A stretch of 64,000 nt of DNA from contig NZ_AP023212.1 in NCBI RefSeq assembly GCF_016593255.1, positions 856,001-920,000 of the forward strand, read 5' to 3'. Below are positions 9,223-18,431 of this stretch, piece by piece. The position numbers were made by a program, and so were the translations under genes. The DNA comes from Hydrogenimonas urashimensis. GTDB taxonomy: Bacteria > Campylobacterota > Campylobacteria > Campylobacterales > Hydrogenimonadaceae. The notes below the pieces were generated by a model that made no database searches, was not told the origin of the DNA, and saw nothing but the letters and a program-made list of their open reading frames with translations. Numbering within the stretch: the first letter of the stretch is position 1; every line of letters starts with the position of its first letter.

Positions 9223-10556
9223 CAATGCTCCGTGAAAATATAGTCTTTGCTGTTGAGTATCGGCTTGAGCAGATAATCGAGAATCGTCCGCTTGCCTGTG
9301 ATAATATCGGCATTTACAACCATTCCTGGAATGATTTTCAGCTCTTTTCCGTTGGAAAAGAGAAAATTCTTGTCGGTTTTGATGCGGACGATGTAGAAAG
9401 TCCTCTCTTTTTTGTCGGTGACCGTGTCGGGACTGATTCCCACGACCTTGCCGCTCAGCCCCCCGTAGATAGCGAAGTCGTAAGCGGTGAATTTCACGAG
9501 TGCTTTCTGCCCCGGATAGATGAAGGCGATATCTTTGGGGCTCACCTTCACTTCCGCGATCAGGTTTTTGTCCAACGGCACGATCTCGACCAGGTCCATT
9601 CCGGGCTTGACGACCCCACCGATCGTATTGACGTAGAGTTTTTTGACCAGTCCGTCCACCGGTGAGCGGACAAGCGTACGGTTCACGGAATCGCGGAACG
9701 CCTTGATCTTTTCGGTGAGCCGCTCCATCTCTCCCAGGGCCTCGTTCATCTCCTTTTCCGATTTGCTCCGAAAATCCAGCTTCGCCTCTTTGATGCGGCT
9801 GTTGATTTCCAAGATCGCGGACTCTATGCGGGGTATCGAATTTTTGACACTGTCGATTTCCGTCAAGATGGCATTGGCTTCCCGCTGGAGTTTCAGAAAG
9901 TCGACACGCGATTTGACCCCCTCTTTGACCATCGGTTCGCTCATTTTGACCTCTTCTTCGATCAGTTCGTAGCTGTGCCGGAGGTTTTTGAGCTTCGCCC
10001 TGGCCTCTTTGAGCTGCTCCCTTTTCTGGCGGATCTGCCTTTTGAATGTCTCGACCTGCGCCGCAAGGCGGCCCATGTTGGCCTCGTAAAGGCTTTTTTC
10101 CCGCGCCACCAGGTCCGGATGCGCCTTGCGCATGACAGGATCGAACGTCAAAGGCCTGTTCTTCGCCTGCGCACGGAGCCGGCTGGCCCTCGCGGCCAGT
10201 TCGTTGTATTTGCTCAGATAGCCGGCCAGTTCCGTTTTCGATTTGACGTTTTTGATTTTCAGCAGCACCTCGCCTTTTTTGACGGCATCCCCCTCCTTGA
10301 CGAGAATCTCCTCGACGATACCCCCTTCGAGGTTTTGAAGTGTCTTGTTTTCGCCGGATGGGACGATCTTTCCCTGGGAACGGACGATCTCATCCACTTT
10401 GGCGATGGAGGCCCAAAGCAAGAAAGCCGCGACGGTCACCAGCCAGAAATAGAGAATGATACGGCTGCGTCTGGGGGTCGAGTGCAGCACCGCCTGACTC
10501 AGGCTTTCAAGATAGGCGAGCTCCCGTTCGCTGAGCTGCTCTTTACGCTTTGCCAT
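9222..10556 (-). CDS. lapC: Type I secretion membrane fusion protein (LapC/HlyD family)
   Basis: A 444-residue periplasmic adaptor. One N-terminal TM helix (about 30-52), a lipoyl-like half-motif (GGIVEEILVKEGDAVKKGE), a long coiled coil (about 120-310), the second lipoyl half (VRSPVDGLVKKLYVNTIGG) and a C-terminal beta-barrel. It links the ABC transporter to the TolC-type channel. ATG at 10556 is chosen because GAGGCGAAAACC precedes it; it overlaps the lapB 3' end by 14 bp. Confidence 0.9.
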   Translation of the reverse strand: MAKRKEQLSERELAYLESLSQAVLHSTPRRSRIILYFWLVTVAAFLLWASIAKVDEIVRSQGKIVPSGENKTLQNLEGGIVEEILVKEGDAVKKGEVLLKIKNVKSKTELAGYLSKYNELAARASRLRAQAKNRPLTFDPVMRKAHPDLVAREKSLYEANMGRLAAQVETFKRQIRQKREQLKEARAKLKNLRHSYELIEEEVKMSEPMVKEGVKSRVDFLKLQREANAILTEIDSVKNSIPRIESAILEINSRIKEAKLDFRSKSEKEMNEALGEMERLTEKIKAFRDSVNRTLVRSPVDGLVKKLYVNTIGGVVKPGMDLVEIVPLDKNLIAEVKVSPKDIAFIYPGQKALVKFTAYDFAIYGGLSGKVVGISPDTVTDKKERTFYIVRIKTDKNFLFSNGKELKIIPGMVVNADIITGKRTILDYLLKPILNSKDYIFTEH

Positions 10557-12699
10557 GGTTTTCGCCTCGCAGTGTTTTGAGGACCACATCGCGCGGTCCG
10601 TCCAGATAGATTTTTCCTTCATGCATCACGATGACGCGATCGACCGCCTCCAGCAGGGAGAGTTTCTGGGTCGACAGAAGGAGCGTTTTGCCGCGAAAAC
10701 GGGATTTGAAAAGCGCGATGATACGCGCCTCACTGACCTGGTCCATCGCGTTTGTCGGCTCGTCCATCATAACGATCGAGGCATCCCGCATCAGAGCCCT
10801 GGCGATGGCGACGCTCTGTTTCTGGCCTCCCGAGAGACCGACACCCTGTTCGCCGATCATCATTTCGTATCCTTTGGGATGCTTCTGCACAAATTCGTGA
10901 ACACCCGACGCTTTCGCCGCCTCGATCATCCGTTCGTCATCGATATAGGGGTTGCCGTATTTGAGGTTCTCCTTCATCGTGCCACGAAAGAGTTTGACAT
11001 GCTGGTCGACATAGGCGACATTGGCGCGCAGATCGGCCGGATCGATCTGTTTGATATCGATGTCGTCGATCAAAACGGCCCCCTCATCCGGTTCATAAAG
11101 ATGCATCGCCAGTTTCAAAATCGTGCTCTTTCCCGAACCGATGCGACCGATCAGCCCCACTCTCTCTCCCGGTGCGATCGTGAAGGAGACGTTCTGGATG
11201 GCCGGCCGCTCCTCGTCCGGATAGCTGAAGGTGACATCTTTGAACTCTATCTTGCCTTCGAAATGCGGTTTCTGGACGAACTCCTTCGCTTCGGGACGCT
11301 CCACCGGCTGATTGACGATCTCCTCCATCATCCTGTAGACGGTTTTGACATCCTCGTAATTGGCGATGAGCGAAGCGGCCTGTCCCATCGGGGCCACCGT
11401 TCTTGATACGAGTATGACGATTGCGATCAGGTCTCCCATCGTCATCGTTCCCTCTTTGATCAGATAGACCCCCACCACGACGACCAGTACCGTATTGAAC
11501 TGAACGAGAAACGATGTGATCGCAGGCAGGGAAGCCGACATCAGACGGGCCGAGAGGCTCTTTTCGGCCACCTCACCTGTCGCTTCCTCCCACTCCCACT
11601 GCACACGGCCCGCCGCACCGAGGGTTTTGATGGTTTCGAGATTGTGAAGCGCCTCGACCAAAATTCCGTTTTTGTGGGCGGCCGCCTGATGGGTCTGCTC
11701 GATCCGGCGATAGAGCGGTTTTCGGATCAGCAACGCATAGCCGATAATCAGAAGAATCGTGACGATCGGCACCCAGACGATGGGGCCTCCCAGATACCAG
11801 ATGACGACCAGGAAAAGGATTGCGAAAGGGATATCGATGAGTGTCGTCAGAGTCGCCGATGTCAAAAAAGAGCGGATCGCGTCGAAGTCTTTCAGATTGC
11901 TGGCGAAGGAGCCGACCGACTTGGGCATCGCTTTCATCTGCATGTCGAGTACTTTTTCGAAGATCACCGACGACATGATGATGTCGGACTTTTTGGCGGC
12001 GATTTCAAGAAAATAGGTGCGGGTGAGCTTCAAAAAAAGATCGATCAGATAGATGACCACGACACCGCCTGCGAAGTACCAGAGCGTTTCGACCGCCTGG
12101 TTGGGGATGACCCGGTTGTAGACGGTCCGGGTAAAAAGCGGGGTCGCCAGAACGAAAATGTTGACAAGGATCGATGCCATGATGACATCTTTGTAGATGC
12201 TGTAGGAGTGCCTGATGCTATCCCAGAACCAGTGTTTGACATCAAGATTGAGCCGCTTCTGCTCCCGCTCCCCGTAGTCGTAGATTCTCTTCAGCAAAAA
12301 TCCGTAGCCCGTATACTCCTTTTCGAGTGTCTCAACATCCACCCACTCATGGCTCTCTCCCGCATCGGGAAGAACGATCTTCGCCTCTTTTCCGTCCGGA
12401 GAGAAACTCTCCAGAATGCAGCTCTCCCTGTTCTTGAGCAGCAGGATCATCGGCAAAAAGAGCGGAGAAATCTCATCGAGATCTTTTTTGACGAATGTCG
12501 ATTTGAGACCGGCACGCTGTGCCGCACGGGACATCAGTCCCCGCGCTTTGTTCACGCTGAACAGAACCGGCCTGCCCTCCTCGTTTTCAAGAGGCAGGCC
12601 ATGGGTCAACGATTCGGCCGAGTAGGGTTTATGATAGAGTTTCGTAAAGAGGACAAGGGAGTTGAGCAGTGAGTCGTATGCAGTATTTTCCGGTTTCAT
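10543..12699 (-). CDS. lapB: Type I secretion ABC transporter (LapB family)
   Basis: A 718-residue transporter. An N-terminal C39-peptidase-like domain (about 1-135) lacks an obvious catalytic Cys, as is usual for adhesin exporters. Six TM helices (about 165-440) are followed by an ATPase with Walker A GRIGSGKST, signature LSGGQKQSVAIARAL, Walker B IVMMDEPTNAMD and a switch His region. It powers export of the adhesin. It starts 24 bp after the tolC-type gene stop, so the genes are probably one operon. Confidence 0.92.
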   Translation of the reverse strand: MKPENTAYDSLLNSLVLFTKLYHKPYSAESLTHGLPLENEEGRPVLFSVNKARGLMSRAAQRAGLKSTFVKKDLDEISPLFLPMILLLKNRESCILESFSPDGKEAKIVLPDAGESHEWVDVETLEKEYTGYGFLLKRIYDYGEREQKRLNLDVKHWFWDSIRHSYSIYKDVIMASILVNIFVLATPLFTRTVYNRVIPNQAVETLWYFAGGVVVIYLIDLFLKLTRTYFLEIAAKKSDIIMSSVIFEKVLDMQMKAMPKSVGSFASNLKDFDAIRSFLTSATLTTLIDIPFAILFLVVIWYLGGPIVWVPIVTILLIIGYALLIRKPLYRRIEQTHQAAAHKNGILVEALHNLETIKTLGAAGRVQWEWEEATGEVAEKSLSARLMSASLPAITSFLVQFNTVLVVVVGVYLIKEGTMTMGDLIAIVILVSRTVAPMGQAASLIANYEDVKTVYRMMEEIVNQPVERPEAKEFVQKPHFEGKIEFKDVTFSYPDEERPAIQNVSFTIAPGERVGLIGRIGSGKSTILKLAMHLYEPDEGAVLIDDIDIKQIDPADLRANVAYVDQHVKLFRGTMKENLKYGNPYIDDERMIEAAKASGVHEFVQKHPKGYEMMIGEQGVGLSGGQKQSVAIARALMRDASIVMMDEPTNAMDQVSEARIIALFKSRFRGKTLLLSTQKLSLLEAVDRVIVMHEGKIYLDGPRDVVLKTLRGENHGKA

Positions 12700-12723
12700 A
12701 ACCCTCGTCCGTCATCTTTGGTC

Positions 12724-14142
12724 TCATTTCTCTTTTTTGGTGACACTCTTCTGCAGCGTTTCGAGAAATGTGTTGTTTTCATTCAAGATATCGACCGGCA
12801 GCGAATCCTGTTTACTCTCATCATCCGGACCGAGTCCCACACGGGCTGTGTAGATACCGCTTCGGCCCACGACAGCGGGTACCATCGTTCCCATCGCATC
12901 GAGGATGCGGTATTTCGAGAAGAGATAGCCGTATTTGGTCATGACGATCTGCGATTTCGCATTGATCAGGTCGTTTTGGGCAGAGAGAAGATCGAGCAGC
13001 GAACGGCGTCCCATTTCGTACTCTTTGGAGTAGAGCCGCAGCGTGTTGACGGCATGAAGTTTGTACTCCTGCAGGTGTTCAAGCTTGTTTTTGAGATGTT
13101 CGTAGGCCGCCCAGGAGAGGTCGAAACTCTCTTCGGTTTTGCGCATCAGATCGTGTTTGAGCATCACCTCCTGCTGCACTTTGCTCACACCCTTCTGTAT
13201 CGCCGCTTTATCGGCGAAGCCGTTGAAAAGGTTGTAGGACAGTGTCGCCGTGACACGGTAGCGGTCGTCGTGGCCGTCCCGTTCTCCCCCCATGTTGTAG
13301 TTCCATGAACTGCGGGCGCGGATATCGACACTGGGATAGTAGCGGCCCCTTTTCTCCTCGTAATCTTCCTGGGCCACTTTGATATTGTAGCGTTGCACGA
13401 GAATCGAAGGATTGTGGTTCAACGCATAGTTCCTGCCCTCTTCGTAACTGCCGGGCAGCGAAAGTGCGAGATCGGGAATCTCGAAAGCTTCGGGATCGAC
13501 TTTCTCTCCGTAGAAATACTTGAACTGAAAGAGGGCATCGCTGAGATTGTTCCGCTGGACCACCTCGTTCGAACGTGCCAGCGCCAGTGAGGCGGCCGCC
13601 TTCTCCATCTCCGATTTGGTCGTCAATCCGCCCTGGTAGAGCTTGTTGACCTTGTTGAAGATCTCTTCGTTGATGCGTATATTCTCTTCGGCGATTTTTA
13701 GCAGTTCCCTGTTTTTCACCACTTCCAGGTAGTAGTTCACCAAGCGGTACCCGGTGTCGTCGACCACCTCGATGTAATTGTAGGCTGCGGCGAGAACACG
13801 CGCTTGCTGGGTGTTTATCTGATGGGTCGTACTCCAGCCGTTGAAAATATTTTGCGTCAACAGAAGGGAATTTTCGTAAATCCTGTAATCGTTCCAGTCA
13901 TGATCGGTGTAGAGGTTTTTTCCCCACTCGCGTCCGACACCGCCGTAATAGTCGAGTTTCGGCAGCCATCCGCTCTTTGCGATCGTGACATCTTCACGCG
14001 TCGCATTGTAGTTTTTAAGCCGCTCCTGGATCAGGGGATTTGTCTGCAGTATATGCAGCATCGCTTCCTGCAGATTGAGCGCAAAAAGCGGATGGACCGA
14101 CAGCAGAGCCATCAACACCCCGATTTTCGATAATATTCTCAT
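12724..14142 (-). CDS. lapE: TolC-family outer membrane channel of the lap secretion system
   Basis: A 472-residue protein with a signal peptide (residues 1-21, MRILSKIGVLMALLSVHPLF) and two outer-membrane efflux repeats. Conserved segments include the LRLYSKEYEMGRRSLLDLLS motif and NLFNGFADKAAIQKG. It is the first gene of the cluster and provides the outer-membrane exit for the adhesin. A short charged tail ends in KKEK. Confidence 0.88.
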   Translation of the reverse strand: MRILSKIGVLMALLSVHPLFALNLQEAMLHILQTNPLIQERLKNYNATREDVTIAKSGWLPKLDYYGGVGREWGKNLYTDHDWNDYRIYENSLLLTQNIFNGWSTTHQINTQQARVLAAAYNYIEVVDDTGYRLVNYYLEVVKNRELLKIAEENIRINEEIFNKVNKLYQGGLTTKSEMEKAAASLALARSNEVVQRNNLSDALFQFKYFYGEKVDPEAFEIPDLALSLPGSYEEGRNYALNHNPSILVQRYNIKVAQEDYEEKRGRYYPSVDIRARSSWNYNMGGERDGHDDRYRVTATLSYNLFNGFADKAAIQKGVSKVQQEVMLKHDLMRKTEESFDLSWAAYEHLKNKLEHLQEYKLHAVNTLRLYSKEYEMGRRSLLDLLSAQNDLINAKSQIVMTKYGYLFSKYRILDAMGTMVPAVVGRSGIYTARVGLGPDDESKQDSLPVDILNENNTFLETLQKSVTKKEK

Positions 14143-14517
14143 GAAAATTCACTCCTTCGTTCGCGCATTTTCGCCTTTTTTTGAAAAAAATTATAGCACA
14201 TATCGATTCTTTTCAATTATGTTGCAATATAATATTTACTCACGGTATCCATTGTATGCCAACAGTGCCGGAATTATATATCGGCAAAAACATCGCCCGA
14301 TTATAGCTTGACCTCTCTCCCGATGGAAAAGTTGACAATCTTTTTGCTGCCGAAGGTCGTTTTGGCGAATTTTATCTTTCAAACAAGGCGCCAAAATTTT
14401 TTTTGGATATTTTAAAGCAATCCCCCCCAATGCGACAAAAAGAACGGGGGATGTAACAACAAGGCCTACTTTTACTCACCCCACCCAATATGCACTCCTT
14501 TTTTAAAGAACATGGAG
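14143..14517. other. Intergenic region between the ars remnant and the lap cluster
   Basis: About 375 bp without a convincing gene. It includes a minus-strand TATAAT at 14190-14195, about 48 bases before the tolC-type start, a plausible -10 box for the lap operon. It also has a T-rich tract near 14400 and a run of seven C residues at 14424. Confidence 0.5.
14190..14195 (-). promoter_or_regulatory. Candidate -10 box for the lap operon
   Basis: TATAAT on the minus strand with TTGAAA about 15 bases upstream. The spacing is short of the optimum, so only the -10 element is well supported. Confidence 0.4.
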
Positions 14518-15007
14518 CTACAGCAGTGTGGCAAGTGAACCGATGGAGGTCATTTTGGGCCCCGGGTTTGAACCGAGTATATTGGCGTATGTCAAGGCTT
14601 CATGACCCCCATAGCTCCCGTGGTCGATGGCGATATCCATGATCATGTTGGTGGGCATGTTGTTCATCACCGCGCTCATGATTGCGAAAATGAAACCGGG
14701 CCTTCGTTGGCGAAAAAAGCGGCCACCAACGCCCCCAATATCATATTGACGAACATCAACGGGCCGCTGCCGCCCACTCGAAAAAGCCGATCTCGTCCAG
14801 CACCATCGAAAGCAAAATGATGCCGATGAGCGCCAGCATGGCGTCCCAGACGATCGCCGTCACCGCCACCACGTCGTGCCAGGAGACGGCCCCCAGCAGC
14901 AACGCAGCCACGGCATCCAGCACCGCCGTCGTGCCTATCTGAAGGCCTTTTGGCTGCCAGATGACAAGAATTAGTGTCACCAAAAAGAGAGCCAGTGCCA
15001 GAATCAT
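14518..15007 (-). pseudogene. arsB: arsB remnant with internal deletions and frameshifts
   Basis: The first 83 codons encode a typical ArsB N-terminus (MILALALFLVTLILVIWQPK, later LIGIILLSMVLDEIGFFEW). Homology then continues in another frame (GSGPLMFVNMILGALVAAFF), and in a third frame with the C-terminal signature SAVMNNMPTNMIMDIAID and SNPGPKMTSIGSLATLL before a TAG at 14518. An intact ArsB has about 430 residues, so roughly 200 central residues are gone. The start still overlaps the upstream permease stop by 4 bp, showing that it was the last gene of the operon. Confidence 0.8.
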
Positions 15008-15963
15008 GCGAGCATCACGTTGAAAAGATAACCGATGGCCATGATCCCCACCGCAACGGTGCTAAAAAAGATCGCGATCAGTTTCATGGAGAGAATCTTT
15101 TTCAAAATCATCGCCTCCGGCAAACTCAATGCCGTAATGGCCATCATGAACGAAAGTGCCGTCCCCATGAGCATCCCTTTTTGTGTCAGCACTTCGATCA
15201 GGGGCATGACACCGGCGGCGTTGGAGTACATCGGCACACCCAGGATCGTCGCCAGCGGTACGCTATACCAGGCGTCGCCACCGGCGTATCTGACGATGAG
15301 ATCAGCGGGAACGTACCCATGAATCCAGGCACCGATACCCACCCCTGCCAGCACGTAAAGTCCTACTTTTTTCAAAATATCCAGCGTATAGGCCCACGCC
15401 TCTTTCAACCGTTTGGCGACAGGTATTTCGACTGTTTCGATCGTGTGTGGTTTCATGGGCGGGGGCTTGATGAGTACCTCCTCTTCCAGGTCGAGGCGGT
15501 CGATGACGAGTCCGGCGACGATAGCCACCAGCAGCCCGAAGCCGATATAGAGCGCCGTCACTTGCCATCCGAACAGCGTAAAAAGCATGGCAATGGCGAT
15601 TTCGTTGTTCATCGGTGCGCTGACGAGGTAGCTGAAGGTCACGCCCAACGGGATACGCGCCTGCAGGAAACCCAGAAAAAGCGGAATCGCCGAACAGGTG
15701 CAAAAGGGGGTAATGATACCAAACAGCGCCGCTGTGACATAGCCCACTATCTGGTGTTTGTCGGCCAGCCAGTCGCGCACTTTCTCCACGGGAAAGTAGC
15801 TGCGCACGAAGGTCACGAGAAAGATGATGACAGTAAGAAGCAGCAAAATCTTGACCGTATCGAAAAGAAAGAAATCGAGCGCACTTCCCGCGGCGGAGTT
15901 GGGGTCGAGCCCCAGTGTGCCGTAGACGAAACCGTCGACGATCTTCTGCCACCACCCGAACAC
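15004..15963 (-). CDS. DUF318/ArsP-like permease
   Basis: A 319-residue membrane protein with about eight helices. It carries the family signature TPFCTCSAIPLFLGFLQARI and a second half with LGVPMYSNAAGVMPLIEVL. Members (YraQ/ArsP) have been linked to efflux of arsenicals; ArsP exports trivalent organoarsenicals. GTG at 15963 directly follows the stop of the upstream gene. Since arsB is broken, this may be the only arsenic efflux protein left here, which is inference. Confidence 0.82.
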   Translation of the reverse strand: MFGWWQKIVDGFVYGTLGLDPNSAAGSALDFFLFDTVKILLLLTVIIFLVTFVRSYFPVEKVRDWLADKHQIVGYVTAALFGIITPFCTCSAIPLFLGFLQARIPLGVTFSYLVSAPMNNEIAIAMLFTLFGWQVTALYIGFGLLVAIVAGLVIDRLDLEEEVLIKPPPMKPHTIETVEIPVAKRLKEAWAYTLDILKKVGLYVLAGVGIGAWIHGYVPADLIVRYAGGDAWYSVPLATILGVPMYSNAAGVMPLIEVLTQKGMLMGTALSFMMAITALSLPEAMILKKILSMKLIAIFFSTVAVGIMAIGYLFNVMLA

Positions 15964-16221
15964 TTATACCCTTTTGCAGTAAAGGTCGATCAACTGACGG
16001 ATCTCTTTGGAACAGCAGCGGCCATTGGGATTTTTTTCGGCACATTCATGACCGCTGCAAGCGCCGGTTTTTTCCTTGATCGCCTTCAGATCCGTCGCCC
16101 CGTTTCGGATGGCTTCGACGATGCTTTTTTTGTCCACTTCGATACAGTAACAGATCAAGTCGTCGTCATCGAGCGTCGTGGCATCATCAAAACATTTGAT
16201 TTTCGTAAAGAAACGCATCAT
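15964..16221 (-). CDS. BFD-like [2Fe-2S]-binding small protein
   Basis: An 85-residue protein with six or more Cys residues. The pattern ICYC near residue 23 followed by GACSGHEC and GRCCS resembles BFD-type [2Fe-2S] domains, as in CopZ N-terminal regions. The start at 16221 gives an ATGA overlap with the thioredoxin-like gene. It probably handles electron or thiol transfer for arsenate reduction, but its substrate is unknown. Confidence 0.65.
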   Translation of the reverse strand: MMRFFTKIKCFDDATTLDDDDLICYCIEVDKKSIVEAIRNGATDLKAIKEKTGACSGHECAEKNPNGRCCSKEIRQLIDLYCKRV

Positions 16222-16457
16222 CCGGCCTTTTGGATCAGCTGGGCGATCTCGTCGGGCGAGAGCACCTTGCCGACACTGACGACCTGCCCATCGATCACCA
16301 GGCCCGGCGTAGTCATGACCCCATACTGCATGATCTCGGTGATATCCTCCACCTTTTTCAATTCCGCGAATTTCCCCACTTTTCCCAATGCCGCCATGAC
16401 ATTCTGCTCCAACGTTTTGCATTTGGCGCAACCGGTTCCAAGTATTTCGATCTTCAT
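16218..16457 (-). CDS. Small thioredoxin-like redox protein
   Basis: A 79-residue glutaredoxin/thioredoxin-fold protein of the redox-active disulfide 2 type. The active site is GTGCAKCKT (residues 7-15) and the cis-Pro loop is GVMTTPGLVIDG. Such proteins are common in ars operons next to DUF318 permeases. It may recycle ArsC or deliver As(III). It overlaps arsC by 4 bp. Confidence 0.85.
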   Translation of the reverse strand: MKIEILGTGCAKCKTLEQNVMAALGKVGKFAELKKVEDITEIMQYGVMTTPGLVIDGQVVSVGKVLSPDEIAQLIQKAG

Positions 16458-16873
16458 TCATTTCCTCCATTCAGTTCTTTTTCGATGATGGGCAAAAGGT
16501 CGTTTTTGATCTTCTCTTTCGTTTCGACGAAAGCGTCATAGGGTTGGCCGTCGGGGTCTTCGAATCCCACATGGATCGTTTTGACGCCGCCCGGGAAGAC
16601 AGGGCAGCTCTCTTTGGCATCGTCACAGACGGTCACCACCAGATTGAAGGGGCCCTCTTTCATCGCTTCGTCGATCGTTTTGGAGTGGTAGCGCTCGTCC
16701 CACGCCCCTTCCTCCTCCAACACCCGCTTCGCATCGGGGTTGACCCGGCCGCTGGGGCGGCTGCCGGCACTGAAGGCTTCGATCCCCTTCGTTTGAAGGG
16801 TTTTGTTCACCAGCGCTTCGGCGATGATAGAGCGGCAGCTGTTGCCGGTACACAGAATCAGCACTTTTTTCAT
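16454..16873 (-). CDS. arsC: Thioredoxin-coupled arsenate reductase
   Basis: A 139-residue LMW-phosphatase-fold ArsC. The P-loop is LCTGNSCRS with C8 and C13; the redox pair C83 and C90 lies in VCDDAKESCP, as in the S. aureus pI258 type. It reduces arsenate to arsenite using thioredoxin. ATG at 16873 is chosen because it forms an ATGA overlap with arsR. Confidence 0.93.
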   Translation of the reverse strand: MKKVLILCTGNSCRSIIAEALVNKTLQTKGIEAFSAGSRPSGRVNPDAKRVLEEEGAWDERYHSKTIDEAMKEGPFNLVVTVCDDAKESCPVFPGGVKTIHVGFEDPDGQPYDAFVETKEKIKNDLLPIIEKELNGGNE

Positions 16874-17190
16874 GCGTTGCATACCTTTCGGTTTTTCGGA
16901 ATTTCAAGTGGTAGCGAACGAATCTTTTCCAGCGCTGCCCTGTGAAAGGTCCCGGGATTTGGATGAATCGCGTAATAGACCCACCTTCCCCTTCGCTCGG
17001 ATGTCAAAAATCCCGCCTCTTTCAAAATTTTCAAATGGCGCGAGAGCCTGGATTGGAGCATTTTGAAAGCCTCTTCCAGTTCACAGACGCAGAGCGGACC
17101 ATACCTGTCGATATACTTGAGCAGCCGGATGCGCGTTTCGTCATAGAGTGCCCCTGCGGCTTTGAGAAAATTTTCGGTTCCCTTCTCCAT
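16870..17190 (-). CDS. arsR: ArsR-family arsenite-responsive repressor
   Basis: A 106-residue winged-helix repressor. The As(III)-binding motif CVCEL lies at the start of the DNA-binding helix region, followed by SRLSRHLKILKEAGFLTSE. ATG at 17190 has AGGAG seven bases upstream; the longer reading frame to 17238 lacks a good site and would run into the operator. It is first in the operon. Confidence 0.92.
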   Translation of the reverse strand: MEKGTENFLKAAGALYDETRIRLLKYIDRYGPLCVCELEEAFKMLQSRLSRHLKILKEAGFLTSERRGRWVYYAIHPNPGTFHRAALEKIRSLPLEIPKNRKVCNA

Positions 17191-17231
17191 CGCTTCTCCT
17201 TGACGCGAAAGTATATCATTGTTTTTACTAC

Positions 17232-17251
17232 ATATCAAAATATATTGATAT
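17232..17251. promoter_or_regulatory. ArsR operator
   Basis: A perfect 7-6-7 palindrome, ATATCAA-N6-TTGATAT, about 40 bp upstream of arsR. It matches the ATCAA-N6-TTGAT pattern typical of ArsR-family sites. Confidence 0.8.
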
Positions 17252-17283
17252 ATTTACTATCTGTTTTTCATTAAATTTTCTGT

Positions 17284-18045
17284 CTACAGCAAAATTGCCG
17301 GCAAATCCGCTACCGAATCGATGACAGCGTCGGGTTTGACACCCCCTTCCAGGTCGGAAGGCCGGAACTTGCCCGTGCGTACCAATACGGCACGTATGCC
17401 CGCACGCTGCGCCCCGGCGATGTCGCTTTCGATGTCGTCGCCAACCATCACCGCTTCTTCGGGGGCAACCCCCATGGAGCGAAGAGCCTGGCGGAAAAAT
17501 TCGGGGCTCGGTTTGCCGACGACCGTCGCCTCCACGCCGGCGGCATACTCCAACGCAGTAACGAAACCGCCGGCATCCAGCGAAAGTTCGCCATCGGCAT
17601 CTTTGAAATATCGATTTTTCGCCGCGGCGATCAACCTGGCGCCGTTCATCAATGTCCGAAATGCCCGGTTCATGCGCGGGTAGTTGAAGTTTTCTCCCGC
17701 GTCCCCCACCACCACAAAAGGCGAAGCGGTGTCGATGCAGTGAAGGCTGCCGAAATACTTCTCCGCCTCCTCGGTCAATATCGTCACCGCCTTGCCGCCG
17801 GCCTCCTCCACGATCTGCCGGGCGGCGGCAAGCGCCGTGAAGAGTTGCGATGGCTCGACCTCAAATCCCATTTTTGTCAGTTTCGCATGGATCGTCCCGG
17901 GCGGTCTGCGCGTGGAATTGGTCACGAAACGCATGGCGTAACGCCCCTGCAGCGAAGCGATCGCTTCAAGGGCACCGGAAACAGGCTGTTCGCCTACATA
18001 GAGCACGCCGCCAATATCCAACAGGATTCCTTTGACATTTTCCAT
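17284..18045 (-). CDS. HAD-IIA family phosphatase (LHPP/HDHD2-like)
   Basis: A 253-residue HAD hydrolase. Motif I is LLDIGGVLY, in which the second Asp of DxD is Gly, as seen in the TIGR01458/LHPP subgroup. Motif II is FVTNST and motif III/IV is VGKPSPEFF...VMVGDDIESDIAGA. The substrate cannot be predicted. It is monocistronic downstream of the arsR promoter region. Confidence 0.82.
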   Translation of the reverse strand: MENVKGILLDIGGVLYVGEQPVSGALEAIASLQGRYAMRFVTNSTRRPPGTIHAKLTKMGFEVEPSQLFTALAAARQIVEEAGGKAVTILTEEAEKYFGSLHCIDTASPFVVVGDAGENFNYPRMNRAFRTLMNGARLIAAAKNRYFKDADGELSLDAGGFVTALEYAAGVEATVVGKPSPEFFRQALRSMGVAPEEAVMVGDDIESDIAGAQRAGIRAVLVRTGKFRPSDLEGGVKPDAVIDSVADLPAILL

Positions 18046-18431
18046 ACCATCTCCCTTGTTTTGGCATCATTGCTCTATTCTAACATGGAAGATATCCCAT
18101 TTCATCCTTTTTCGAGAAAAAAGACAACCTAACCATCCTGCCAAACCATCAAACCATATAGGAAACGGTTTTCTTTTTAGTGGGTCTCACCCTCGACTAT
18201 CCGTCTGTTGCAAGCTTCAATTATTGGGGTGATAATAGAAAATTTACCGTGTTCACAAACATGGTTGATCAAAAAATAAACAATTGATCAACATTTTGAT
18301 TAATTTTTAAACAATTTTTGACGATAAATTATAATCATTTCATCGCCTTCCTTGATTTTGGTCAAAAGAAACCGAAAAGGTGTTTTTCTATACTTCCCCT
18401 GAATTTTCAAAGTTTTGGCAAGGAGTAAAGG
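18046..18431. other. Regulatory intergenic region upstream of the NO reductase-like operon
   Basis: An AT-rich 386-bp region. It holds two TTGATCAA palindromes at 18265-18272 and 18284-18291 (19 bp centre to centre) and a TATAAT at 18330-18335. The half-sites resemble FNR/Crp-family half-sites but their spacing is not the classic TTGAT-N4-ATCAA. Confidence 0.5.
18265..18291 (+). promoter_or_regulatory. Paired TTGATCAA sites
   Basis: Two identical 8-bp palindromes about 40-65 bp upstream of a TATAAT. They are candidates for an FNR/NNR-type regulator controlling the operon. Confidence 0.4.

Noticed and set aside
14974-16488. 504-codon plus-strand ORF antisense to the ars operon
   Set aside because: It is a shadow of the minus-strand ars genes, which have clear motifs and overlapping starts; similar long shadows occur over the adhesin, RND pump and groEL.
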